A stretch of 64,000 nt of DNA, taken from positions 242,462-306,461 of the forward strand of contig NW_019716259.1 in assembly GCF_900074925.1 (NCBI RefSeq), written 5' to 3'. Within the stretch, counting starts at the first letter, position 1. Every line of letters begins with the position of its first letter. This stretch comes from Ramularia collo-cygni. Lineage: Eukaryota > Ascomycota > Dothideomycetes > Mycosphaerellales > Mycosphaerellaceae. Below are positions 45,401 to 54,984 of this stretch, in pieces. The notes beneath the pieces are model-generated. The model made no database searches and was not told the origin of the DNA. It saw only the letters and a list, made by a program, of their open reading frames with translations. Position numbers and translations under genes: made by a program.

Positions 45401-45657
45401 CGCTGGCGGGCACTGCCTTTGCTGAGGTCGTTTTCCGACTTGCCACGAAGAGCGTGGATGGGAGAATTGAAGGGCCGGTTCACGATACGATCAGTGGCAG
45501 CGCCATATGTCACCCCCTTCTTGTCCGATCGCTCAATGACACGGAAAGTCGAAGACGGCGCAGCAGCGCTGGACTGCTCCTCGGGAGATGGAAAGTCGAG
45601 AATGTTTCCCGAGCTTTTCCGCCGCCCGAATCCCTTGAGGTTCAGGCCCTTCGGCAT
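42440..45657 (-). CDS. Large low-complexity fungal protein, Met/Gln-rich centre
   Basis: Two exons, 45657-44818 (280 codons) and 44767-42440 (776 codons), joined by a 50-bp intron in phase 0; 1055 residues. The N-terminus MPKGLNLKGFGRRKSSGNILDF is a short conserved-looking basic motif. Most of the rest is Ser/Gly/Pro-rich. A helical patch at ~505-565 (TPKKMTKAQFQALQKRNE ... DIERVRKLAAQRRQQEATMSVYRQQMKKVTGG) is the best-ordered part and looks like a coiled coil. The segment at ~800-850 is extremely Met/Gln/Pro-rich (PMPMMPPMGMPQMGQMP..., QFMQMQMQMMQ). The C-terminus is charged (SWADLKKNREVKKKSRF). Conserved in filamentous ascomycetes by style; function not known to me. No transmembrane segment. 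Confidence 0.8.
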
Positions 45658-47520
45658 GGAGAGGAGGTCGTAGGCGGGTGGTGGGCGTGATTGGGAGGGG
45701 ACCGGGGCGGATGCGCTGAATGTGGTGGGACCTGGCTTCTAACCTTCCATGTGCTAAAATTACCGTCCCGCTCGGAAGATATATGTATACTGCTGCGCTT
45801 TCGCTTCGTCGTGGGGGCGCGTCACATAGACGGCAGCTGCTCGGGTGGTGCACGCAGGGCTGAGTGGTGAGAGCAGCAGTCAAAAGATGGGATGGGGACG
45901 GTTCTGTGGTGGGAAGTTGGTGAATTGACTTCGCTCTAGCTCGATCAGCCGGAGGCGACGACTGTGTTCCTAATTCCCACGCGAAATCTAAATTCGTATC
46001 GTGCAAGCGCGGCGGTCGAGGTCGACTCCCTGGCGTACCTTAGGACAGTAGTTGGCGGAAAGATTGCCGTAAATGAGGTTTGATGAGATGTAAAACGGCG
46101 GAGACACCAGCTCACAGCATCAGCGTGAGAGGGAGAACGTAATAACTCCGGCGGGTTCAATCAATAAAATCGGGTTGGGAGTTAACAGGCACGCCCGCTC
46201 GAGCTTCACAGAGAGTGAATCGTTCGGTTCGGCTCGTCCTCGTTTCGGACTCTCCAGATCGATGGGGTTGAGAGCGCAGCGGCGTGGGAAGTTAGTTGGT
46301 GGAATGCGACTTCAAAAGATGCCACAGCAACGCAGGCGAAGACTTCTATGAGACGATCTTTGACTTTCGCCCGCTTCAGCGCACAAACTCCATCAATTCT
46401 TGGATGAACGACCTACAATGCAGTCTCCAAAAACAGCCGGTATCCCAATTTAAACCTTCGCTAGCCTCCCATCAACTCCTGCATATCGATATTCGTGGCC
46501 CTAGCGCCATCAATTGACGGGGGTATCGTCCAGTGTTTAATCAAAACATCGCACACCCCGGCCGTGACACGGATCGTCCACGCCGTCTCTCTAGATCGGT
46601 TCACTCTCATCAATCAAATGTTTTCTGCCTCAGCATTCGAGTCATCGACAAACGGCGAATACGAGGAGTGTGGATAACATCCCGTCCCACCGTGTCAACC
46701 AGCCATGTAGTTCCACGACAGCTCTGATCCTTTCTTTCTACGTGGCCCCGGCATTGCATTACATGCCCTCGGCGTTCTTACTTTCAGCCTCCGTACTGAT
46801 TCAGACAGCCTCCGATTGTATACTTTGATTCCATGTCACTGCCAAGGCCAGAACCATCTGATTTTCTTTGGTTCGTATAGGTTGGGTGTGTATGGGCACG
46901 GGCACGTGTTTGGCCTTGCACAGCCTATTCCGAGTCAAGGGTCTGTGGTCGAACCTTCCAAAGTTGCCACGAGCAAGACCGCCCGCCTGTGGTGTTCACT
47001 CTGCGTAACATTTGTACCAAGTTTCCGGGAGATCGGGTACATGGAGACCATTGCATACCTCAGCATCATGAACGGCGGTGCAGCTTCCCCTCTACTGGCA
47101 GTCACCATCAAGAAGATGTTGTAGCCTTGTAGGATGTTCATGCATTATTTGCACATGAGCCGCACTGGCGGATTCTTTCATCGCCGCGCGCCGATACCTA
47201 ATTATTCCATGGCGTCATGCTGTGCAAATCACTTCCAAGTCCAGCTCAGCAATGAGCTCCGACAAGGTTGGTACAGACAACAACAGCACCACCATCATCA
47301 CAAGTCACCATATCAACCGCAGGGACAAGCACTTAGCACCATCCAATCCAACAAGGACTCTCCAACGAACCATTGCCTTTGACGCAGCCGCGTGGCCAGA
47401 CCGTTTGCGCCCCAGTTCCTTTTCGTCAACCCGCCGCGTCCGTCATCCTGATCCCGGTCCTCTTGAAACTCGCGGACAAATTACCAGCGCTCGGGATTTT
47501 AGCACATATTGTGACCTGCA
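45658..47520. other. Long divergent intergenic region
   Basis: 1.9 kb between divergent genes (Met/Gln-rich protein on minus, methyltransferase on plus). The part next to 45657 is GC-rich with some antisense open frames, probably a long leader. No domain-bearing frame. Promoter elements are not resolved. Confidence 0.4.
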
Positions 47521-48694
47521 ATGGCTACCTCCGGCCTCGATTCCCGTGCCCAAACAGGCTTCACCAAAAGTGCCGCGTATGATTCTCACCGCCCAACGTA
47601 CTCTGCGAGTATTGTGGACTTCCTCCTCGAGCAATTGCGTGTCGCTGGCAAAGAACATGCCACCATCGTGGATGTCGCCGCCGGCACGGGAAAGTTCACT
47701 GAAGCGCTCGCCGCAAGGGATGAGAAGTTCCGCATTATTGCTGTAGAGCCGCACGCNGACATGAGGGATGTCCTGGCGAAGAAGCAGTTGGATGGTGTTA
47801 CTGTTGTTGACGGACTAGCGGGTTCCATGCCAACTATTGACGATGAGAGCGTAGATGCTGTCACTGTTGCACAGGTAGGTCGGCCTTTTTCCTTTCTGCA
47901 TGTACGGTCGACGCATCGTTGCGGTGGGGTTGAATGTGAGATCACATTCACGTTGCTTGAAAGAATCGTGGCAAGAACATTCTATCGCTATTGAAATTCC
48001 ACTCCGACGTGCGCAGAGGCTGTACTCCCCCTCTTCTGGATTCCACGACAGCGAGCTAAACCCTCGCAGGGCTTCCACTGGTTCGCGAATCTCGATTCTT
48101 TCAGAGAGATTCATCGTGTGCTCAAACCACATGGTGTGCTAGGTCTAGTGTGGAACATTGAAGACTACAATGCCCCTCGTGATCACAAAGCTTCCACACC
48201 ATGGGAAGCTGTAGCACAAGATCTCACCTTCAGCGTTGCCGAAGAGTCGGGCGATGTAGCTCCTCGCTTCCGCCACGGACAGTGGCGGAAAGTCTTTGAC
48301 GAGCAGATCAAGAAGACTCCAATGTCGATTCTCATAGCCAGCGACGATCAGATGTTCTCGCTTCCCATTGGTGAGCATACCGAGCCTTTCGAGATTGCGT
48401 TGTCGAAGGAGAAGGCGTGGGACAGGTATTGTACGCTCGGGCATATTGCTGCGCTTGAGGGAGAAAGACTAGAGGTGCGTTTATGCTAGTGGAGTGAGTG
48501 AGACGCGCGGAGGAGTACTGATCGTGTAACAGCGCACCAAGAAGACGTTCATGGATGCCATCAGCGGCCCGGACGTGGAAAAGAATGCAGACGGCCATGT
48601 CATCGTTCACGGCAAGACACATGCTTTTTGGTCGAGTAAGATTCCCGCAGAGGGTCGACGTGGTCTTACCAAGGTTGAGCATGCCGAGGAGTGA
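47521..48694 (+). CDS. SAM-dependent class I methyltransferase (Methyltransf_11 type)
   Basis: Small-molecule methyltransferase resembling Crg1/UbiE-like fungal enzymes. Three exons, 47521-47874, 48070-48474 and 48533-48694; introns 195 and 58 bp, phase 0; 306 residues. N-terminus GFTKSAAYDSHRPTYSASIVDFLL, motif I IVDVAAGTGKFTEALA (~49-64), IIAVEPHxDMRDVL (motif II acidic residue), then AGSMPTIDDESVDAVTVAQ joined to GFHWFANLDSFREIHRVLKPHGVLGLVWN (motifs III/IV). The block order and the AQGFHWF join support the large first intron. Substrate is not known; trans-aconitate-type or other small acids are possible. One N at 47759. Confidence 0.9.
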
Positions 48695-49173
48695 GATACG
48701 CAGTCAGATGGACTTCTTCGTACGTCCTTGTGCCTGGGCTGCTATAAACGAGTGTCATACTCCGCCGATGACGGGCATTGTTTCCATCCATCATCCCACA
48801 CAGTACACAGTGCTTGGCGGCCCTTCTATCGGGATTTGCTGCACAGTGAGTTGATGCAAATCGACATGCCAAACACAAACCCCCAGCACCTGTATGTGGA
48901 CGAACGAGGGAGAGGCGCTCCATGCTGTTAGTCTGGAAGCCGAGCTCACGTGAAGCTCTCGAACGTCTTCTCTGAGGAGATTTCATTTGTGAATATGAAC
49001 AATCCCTCGTCATCACCAATGATCGATCTACCACGTCTCCGTGATCTTCATAGGCCATCGATCGCGCGTGCCGTTGATATCCCACGCCCAAACTCCTCGC
49101 TGAAAAACACGAAATTGGCAAATAAGTAACCCTCCTCGCAGACCAGTCATAGCAGCCATCCATCACATGAGCT
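48695..49173. other. Convergent intergenic region
   Basis: 3' ends of the methyltransferase and the deneddylase face each other here. Antisense frames up to 210 codons run across but lack any domain. Nothing else supported. Confidence 0.4.
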
Positions 49174-50240
49174 CTAGGATGATGTTGGCACGTCCTCATT
49201 CTCCACCCCGATCCGAGGGGGAGACTTGGACTTGGAGGAGGTGTAAGGGCTGTGACTGCGCGATCTTCGCCTCTCACCCTCCTTCCNCCTTGTCTCAATA
49301 ATGCGCATCATCTCCTTTCGACCTCCAAACGCGTCGACCTCCTTCCCACGCATGCTCATGCTGATCTTGTCGTGGGCCTGAGCTCGGAGCAGCTTCGACA
49401 TGAGCAGATGCTGCATGAGAAGACACACGTAGACTCCACAGTCCACGCTGTTTTGTTGCTGCGGACAGTCGTCGAGGTTGATGAACCGTAGTGGCTTTCC
49501 CAGCAGCTGTGAGATTTTGTGGGAGACGAGCTTAGCATCATGGAGGTTGGAAATGCCGAGGCTGTCGTAGTGGAAAGCCACGCCATCCACGATGCTCACC
49601 AGGAGAAGAGACCAGTGGCTTCCACCCTCTGCGGCGGTGACATCGCGGCAGTCATTTACCGGCAGGAAGACGTGTGTGGTCTGTTGAAAGTTGGGTAGCG
49701 CCGACTTGAGGGTGAGCGGATCTTTGGTATTTTGCAGCATAAACGACATGCTGGGACGCAACAGGACGATGTTGGCTTTGGGGTATTCGGACAGCTTCTC
49801 GCGCTCGAGATATTCCTCCCAGAAGCAGATGACATTGTCCGTCAACCAGTCGTTGTCCCTGATCGAGTCGATGTCGTCGCGCATGAGGCGCACATCGTGG
49901 TAGCTGAGGTATGCTTCGTCCGGGGAAAGCTGGGAAAAAGCAAAATGTGTCAAAAAATGCTGAAACTTGCCCCGAGTCGGGAAGAAAATGATGCTGATGA
50001 TGCTGCACTCACCGAAGAACCAAGATGTCTGCTGATCCTGCCGTTGAAAGGATGAAACCCCGAGCCGGAGCTGCGCTTGTTCCGCTCCTTGGTCAGCGGC
50101 ATCGTGGTGCGCGGCGAGGCAGACGAGGCGGATTTGAGTGGAGGGGAGCGGCGGCGATAGTGGTGTCGTAGGAATTTCTGCCTAAATCGTTGCTTTTGTT
50201 GCATGCCCTCACGCGTACTCGAGGAGACGGGGATCGCCAT
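49174..50240 (-). CDS. NEDD8-specific protease (SENP8/NEDP1 type)
   Basis: Cysteine protease of the C48 family that removes NEDD8 (Rub1) from proteins or matures it. Exons are 50240-50013 and 49929-49174 with an 83-bp intron, phase 0; 327 residues (281 if the in-frame ATG at 50102 is used). LSYHDVRLMRDDIDSIRDNDWLTDNVICFWEEYLE is the family's N-terminal block. Catalytic residues: His181 (GGSHWSLL), Asp198 (HYDSLG), Gln in PQQQNSVDCG and Cys240. The C-terminal tail is Arg/Ser-rich and disordered. The family differs from Ulp1 by this specific N-terminal block. The N-terminal exon is basic and low complexity; which start is used cannot be decided. Confidence 0.92.
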
Positions 50241-50765
50241 GACGGAGCTTCCGGGTACCTCAGGTCACAGGTGTGGAGCTTCGTCCCAGCCACGTGGTTG
50301 CGGTGCCAGAATTTTAATTAAAGAAAGAACGGAGCACATCAAAGTTGCTTGATTGAACTTTACTTTACATCTTCATGTGGCTCCGACACCAACTTCACTT
50401 ATTCACTGCAATCGACCTCATCTGGATGGAAAGGCCGGTGAGATTGAAGGTTGCCGCCTCTCCTTGTGGTGAATCGACGACAACGCTTATGAACAGGTAG
50501 CTATCAGCACAAAACGCAGTAGCATTGCGGGGAGTCAAATACAGACGATCGAATGTCTTATTAGTCTTATCAAATCATGTCTTTTTAATCGTGCTGTCCT
50601 TGTTGCAGAAAATACACGATTTTTGGCGGTCCTTTGAAAGGTAGGGCGGCAAGCTTCAATTTCACACTTCATTCGACTTCCTTCACCCGGATGCATCTTT
50701 GAAGCTCAGATGNGGTACCTTACTTAGCTGACATGCGATTGATCATCCGGGATTAGCTTTCTCAA
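50241..50765. repeat. Segment related to DNA at ~55180-55370, with a lone 28-bp unit
   Basis: Bases about 50451-50670 can be aligned by eye with 55178-55370. Shared blocks include TGAATCG, GGTAGCTAT, CACAAAAC, a TTGAAAGG-type block and AAGCTTCAA/ATCTTCAA-TTCAC. Bases 50471-50498 are an exact reverse complement of the first unit of the minisatellite at 52770-52937. No gene is seen. The similar tract at 55.2 kb lies upstream of the intact permease. Confidence 0.6.
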
Positions 50766-50845
50766 TCATTGTCTGGAGACGACTTTCTTCGCAGCAGCAA
50801 ATGTTTGTGAGCTAAAGTAGGTGAAGACTTTGCCTTGCAGACAAT
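50766..50845 (-). pseudogene. Relic of an amino-acid permease (3' end, internal deletion)
   Basis: Reading the minus strand, GKVFTYFSSQT is joined directly to FAAAKKVVSRQ and a stop at 50766. The intact permease at 52964-54984 has GKIFTYLTNIT far upstream of its C-terminus WFAAAKKVVSRR. At DNA level TGGAGACGACTTTCTTCGCAGCAGCAAA is shared, and TGTTTGTGAG...AGGTGAAGA..TTGCC continues. So the relic lacks roughly 140-150 residues between the two blocks. It is most simply the remnant of a former permease copy, now reduced to its 3' end. Confidence 0.72.
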
Positions 50846-50919
50846 CCGCGACTTCACTTATGTTTGCTGGTTCACTAGCGCCTTCCAGCTTTTTACCTCC
50901 ACCTTCAACCTTCGGTTCT

Positions 50920-51081
50920 TCTTCTTGAGCTACACCTTCGTCTACATCTTCCAAGGTTCTTCTCAACCTAACCTTCAACATCGGAATCAACTCTCGCATT
51001 TCATCCGCCTTCTTCTTAAGCNGCACCTTCGTCTGCATCCTCTTCCCAACCTAACCTTCACCTTCGGAATCAACTCTCGCA
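50920..51081 (+). repeat. Imperfect direct duplication in the leader of the next gene
   Basis: Two imperfect direct copies of a roughly 75-bp unit, about 50920-50998 and 51009-51081. Both begin CTTCTTCTT(G/A)AGC and end GGAATCAACTCTCGCA, with short indels between. The second ends three bases before the ATG at 51085, so it is in the 5' untranslated leader. Confidence 0.7.
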
Positions 51082-51084
51082 GCA

Positions 51085-52630
51085 ATGACCATGCCAATCA
51101 TCTCGGATCTCGATAAGCAGGAGCTGCAGATGTAAGTCAGAATTTTATCCAGAGCTGTCGATATGAGATACCGTATGATCAACAAGACCAGCGCCCTCAG
51201 ATGCTCTCTCGGTTGTTTGATAAGCCACTCTGCTACTAGTAAGGGTTCTAGCAGGCCTAAAATCGTCGAGCTTGCAGAGAGCGAGGCCTTAAGACATTGT
51301 TAGGATAACTGATAATGTCTTGCCTCGATGGCACCCGAGCTGTCGATATGAGGATTTTTCATCGAGACAAAACACTTCCAGGCGTCTTCATGACGTCTTT
51401 AGGCCTTGCACTCCGCACAAATGACGGTTCTAGAGCTACTAGAACCTTTATTACTAGCAGAGTGCCCCATTATTCAACGGAGAGGGCAAGTAAGGGCGCG
51501 GTTTTTTTGGATGATTCTCTCATATCGACAGCTCTGACTTTGTCCACCAAAATCCTGACATCTTTTTTTTCAGCATCGGTTGTCTGGAGCGAGAATCAGC
51601 TGATGCTTTGACATACATCGGCTTCTCTGAAAAGACTGCCCAAGAGATCTGGGAGAACTACAAGGATGCTCCTTTTGACTCGCCATACGATCTCATGGGA
51701 TATATAGAGGGACATATAGAGGGCTGTGGCACCGAGGGACTCAAAGATAGAGATGCATTGACTGAGATGGGCTTGTCTACGGACTTCCAGGACCGCCTCC
51801 TCGACCCTAACTGTTTCGACATCCTGCGGACTAGGGAGCTCAAGGAATGGGTGCTTGAGTTTTTGGAATGCAACCTCATCATGATCCCCGTCTTGCTGGA
51901 GCGCTCCAAAAGTTGGGCAGGGCGCTCTAGGCGAGCTAGCATGGAAAATACTCTCGATGACTTCTATCTACCATCTGCACAAGTCACAATTATCGAGTCC
52001 CGGCCTGCCCTAAAGATGGGCCACACTATGCTTTACAAGGCTATTCCAGGATTGAGGTGCAAGAATTGGATCGAGACTGACGGATCGATCAATGTGGCTA
52101 AGCTGATCACCCACGGCGGTGGAGATTTCAACCGGATTAACCCGGCCTTCTACTGGACGCAGGAGTTGGCCACCGCCGAAAAATACCGCTTCTGGCAGCA
52201 ATCAAATATCCGAAACGGCGACATCTGGATCATTTCAATCCAGGTCCCCACGCAATGGATCAAGGATACCTTCAAGTATACCTCTCTCGAGTTCAGCAAT
52301 CCTTGGAAGCAATACGTGTGGCACTGCAAGAGTCAACGAAAGCCACGTCCTGAGGATATGCAACATGCCGATGCCGACTGGATCCACGGGCACATCTGCA
52401 CCGGCAGAACTGAGAGAGTTACGGATATTGCCAAAGCTGACATTGAGACGGTGATGACGGATGAGTTTCTTCTCATGAACAAGGATGTCAGAGCTACGCA
52501 GGATTGTATCATGAATGTGCGAACGATGGAGGAGGTGTTCAGAAAGGCTGGTCAACCTCATGTCGATGTGGCAGTGGCGGTCCCTCCAAAGGGTGCAGTG
52601 AGCAACAAGGGCAAGGCTGCGAAGAAGTAG
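51085..52630 (+). CDS. Uncharacterised protein, possible ADP-ribosyltransferase-like fold
   Basis: Two exons: 51085-51131 and 51574-52630, with a 442-bp intron (51132-51573) that holds two MITEs. Without them it would be about 55 bp. The AT+C joint gives ...KQELQIIGCLERESADALTYIGFSEKTAQEIW. 367 residues. The N-terminal ~110 residues are helical. From ~140 on the pattern TMLYKAIPGL ... GGGDFNRINPAFYWTQELATAEKYRFW ... DIWIISIQVP ... WKQYVWHCKSQRK ... DWIHGHICTG recalls DUF3990-like/ADP-ribosyltransferase folds (ligand-site Y, GxFY-T-A, W-Q-V, D-I-G). That reading is inference from spacing only; catalytic residues are not demonstrated. The function is unknown. Confidence 0.75.
51150..51335 (-). 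mobile_element. hAT-like MITE copy A (right end truncated)
   Basis: Starts CAGAGCTGTCGATATGAG and matches the reverse complement of the copy at 54273 over ~180 bp (for example ACAAGACCAGCGCCCT, GATAAGCCACTCTGCTACTAG, CCTAAAATCGTCGAGCTTGC). The far terminal repeat is missing; copy B begins where it should end. Lies in an intron. Confidence 0.85.
51336..51536 (+). mobile_element. hAT-like MITE copy B
   Basis: Starts CGAGCTGTCGATATGAGGAT and ends CTCATATCGACAGCTCTG, an inverted pair. More diverged than copy A, but aligned with the copy at 54273 in the same orientation. Copies A and B form a head-to-head inverted pair. Flanks of the pair (ATTTTATC left, ACTTTGTC right) agree at 6 of 8 bases, as expected for an old 8-bp target duplication. 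Confidence 0.85.
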
Positions 52631-52769
52631 AGAGCGGAGAGACATCTCGATTAGTATCCCAATCTTTGCGGAGGGAAAGATGGATGGAACGGATGGATGA
52701 CTCAAGGTCATGCATGTACTATCTTTGACACCCTCAACACCAATGCTACTTCTTTTTGTGCTCCTGGCT

Positions 52770-52937
52770 ACCTGTTCATAAGCGTTGTCGTCGATTCACC
52801 TCTTCATAAGCCTTGTCGTCGATTCACCTGTTCATAAGCATTGTCGTCGATTCACCTGTTCATAAGCGTTGTCGTCGATTCACCTCTTCATAAGCCTTGT
52901 CGTCGATTTACCTCTTCATAAGCCTTGTCGTCGATTC
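52770..52937. repeat. Minisatellite, six 28-bp units
   Basis: Six adjacent units of ACCTGTTCATAAGCGTTGTC plus GTCGATTC, differing at a few positions only (CTG/CTC, AGCG/AGCC/AGCA, one T at the end of unit 5). It lies 26 bp from the stop of the permease. The same unit occurs once, exactly, in reverse complement at 50471-50498. Confidence 0.95.
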
Positions 52938-52963
52938 ACCACCATGAGAGGCGGCAATCTTCA

Positions 52964-54984
52964 TCACCGTCTGGAGACGACTTTCTTCGCAGCAGCAAAC
53001 CAACCCACTCTCTCATCTTCTTCCATCTCCTGCTGATACATCAATCCCTCTCGTCTGCCCGTCAAAAGATCCACTTCCGCCAGCGGCACAAATCGAGTCC
53101 TCTTTATCACCTTCCAGCCCACATACAAGACCACAAACACCACAATAACAATGTAGTTGATCACAAAGTCCACCACATGGAACGCTCCAACGAAATTCGC
53201 ATACCCAGCCACAATGACCAGGAACGTATTCAAGACGATGACAAACATCGTTCCATATGGATAGAGAAATGCCTTGAAAGGCAGTTCCTCGATCGTGTAG
53301 CCTTGAACCTTCCAGGCCCGACGGAACCTCAAATGCACGACTCCGATACATGCCCAAGCAATGTATGTTGCAGATCCAGTAATGTTTGTGAGATAGGTGA
53401 AGATCTTGCCAGTCCCAACCGTATAGTTCAACATGGCGATCAAGCCGAGCGCGTTGGAAAATACCAATGCGTAGACTGGAGTGCCGTTCGCGGTCGTCTT
53501 TGCAAAGATTGCTGGTGCTCGACCCGAAGATGCCAAAGATACAAGACTGCGTGAAGCGACATATAGAGCCGAGTTCATAGACGAGAGCTGGGCGGTTATC
53601 ATGACTACATTCACCACGTGGCCCATTTGAGGAACTCCGGCGTTAGTGAAGGCGATGGTCCAGGGTGATCTTCCTGATTTGCTCTCCGCGGTGAGGAGAG
53701 AGGGATCGTTGTACGGGACTATTATGCCGGCAAAGAAGACGAGGCCCCTAAAGCGTGTCAGATCTGTTGTATCATCGCACGATACGCTCGAAGCTCACAT
53801 GAAGATGATTAGAATCCGCCAAAAAGTCTGCTTGATAGCCTTTGGCAAATCACGCATGGGATTCTTGCTTTCTGCAGCAGTGAGCGCCAACATTTCTGTA
53901 CCACAATAGTACACGGCCGCGAGGAGGAAGCACTGCCCAAATCCATTGATACCGTTCGCAATAGGACCCGGGTCGGACCAATATCGAAAGCCAATGTAGT
54001 TGCCTCCAACCGCACCAGTGTTGATCAGGATCGCGCAGAGGAAGCCTCCGAGAATGCACATGAGTTTCCAGCACGCAAGGTAGAATTCCATTTCTCCCCA
54101 GACCACTACTCCTAGGAGGGAAGTGCATTGATAGAAGACCCACCAGATGAGGATCCAGCCATAACTTGGTACGGCTGTAGTCCAGTAGGACATGATGATT
54201 GAAGAGGCGTTGAAATCAGCTGGTCAATCAAATATGTCAACATCAATCTTGGCCACATTCTCTTTCGGTGCGCAGAGCTGTCGATATGAGGATTGTTCAT
54301 CGGGTTAAGACATCCTGAGTCATGCCAACAACGCCCCAATGCCTCGCTCTCTGCAAGCTCGACGATTTTAGGCCTGCTTAGAACCCTTGCTAGTAGCAGA
54401 GTGGCTTATCGATCAATCGAGAGAGCATTTCAGGGCGCTGGTCTTGTTGATGACTTCTCATATCGACAGCTCTGACGTCGGTGCGTTGCGTTTGAAAACT
54501 CACCAGCAATGTTGGTAACCCAAAGATACCAATAATTCCATCCAAGAGAAAAAGCCAAACTATCATCCACGAACCTCCCTGCCAATTCCAGGAAAGCCCC
54601 CTGAACAGGAAAGAGAGTCGTAATTTCTCCTAGACATTGCATTACGAAGAAGACGTCGATGCCGATTATTGCAAAGCAGATCAAGGCGCCGACGGGACCG
54701 CTGTACGCTACTGCGAAACCGACACCATACCAAATGCTAGCGCCGACGACGCCGCCGAACGATATCATTGTTATGTGGCGGGATTTGAGACCACGTTGGA
54801 GACCATTGTCTATGATGCGAATTAGTTTGTAAATGTCAGAAGTGGAAGTTATCGATTCAACCTCACCGAGAACATTTCCGTTCGATGCTGTTGCCAGGAG
54901 GAGTTTATCGGTACCGGGTTCGTCAGAGGTGGTCACTTCGATGGCGGCGGTAGGTTTGCTGACTTGAACTGTTCTTAGAGACAT
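52964..54984 (-). CDS. Amino-acid permease (APC superfamily)
   Basis: Plasma-membrane amino-acid transporter. Four exons, 54984-54867, 54809-54504, 54219-53799 and 53747-52964; introns 57, 284 and 51 bp. All joints restore frame (NVL-DNGLQRGL; NIA-ADFNAS; IIF-MGLVFF); 542 residues, normal for yeast/fungal permeases. Signature blocks: RHITMISFGGVVGASIWYGVG (first membrane helix), YSGPVGALICFAIIGIDVFFVMQCLGEI, FVDDSLAFSLGWNYWYLWV, GTEMLALTAAESKNP, and FSNALGLIAML near the end. About twelve hydrophobic segments are evident. The 284-bp second intron contains a MITE. The C-terminus ends WFAAAKKVVSRR. Substrate range not predictable. The stop lies 26 bp from a minisatellite. Confidence 0.94.
54273..54477 (+). 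mobile_element. hAT-like MITE, third copy, within permease intron
   Basis: Begins CAGAGCTGTCGATATGAGGA and ends CTCATATCGACAGCTCTG (54474), with three further bases before the flank. The 8-bp sequence TCGGTGCG lies directly on the left (54265-54272) and at 54478-54485 on the right, so it is probably an 8-bp target-site duplication. The CAG...CTG ends and the 8-bp duplication suit the hAT superfamily. Removing element plus one flank copy leaves a ~71-bp intron. Confidence 0.88.

Noticed and set aside
48666..49298. 210-codon open frame on minus
   Set aside because: Covers the convergent 3' ends of two genes, carries an N and no motif.
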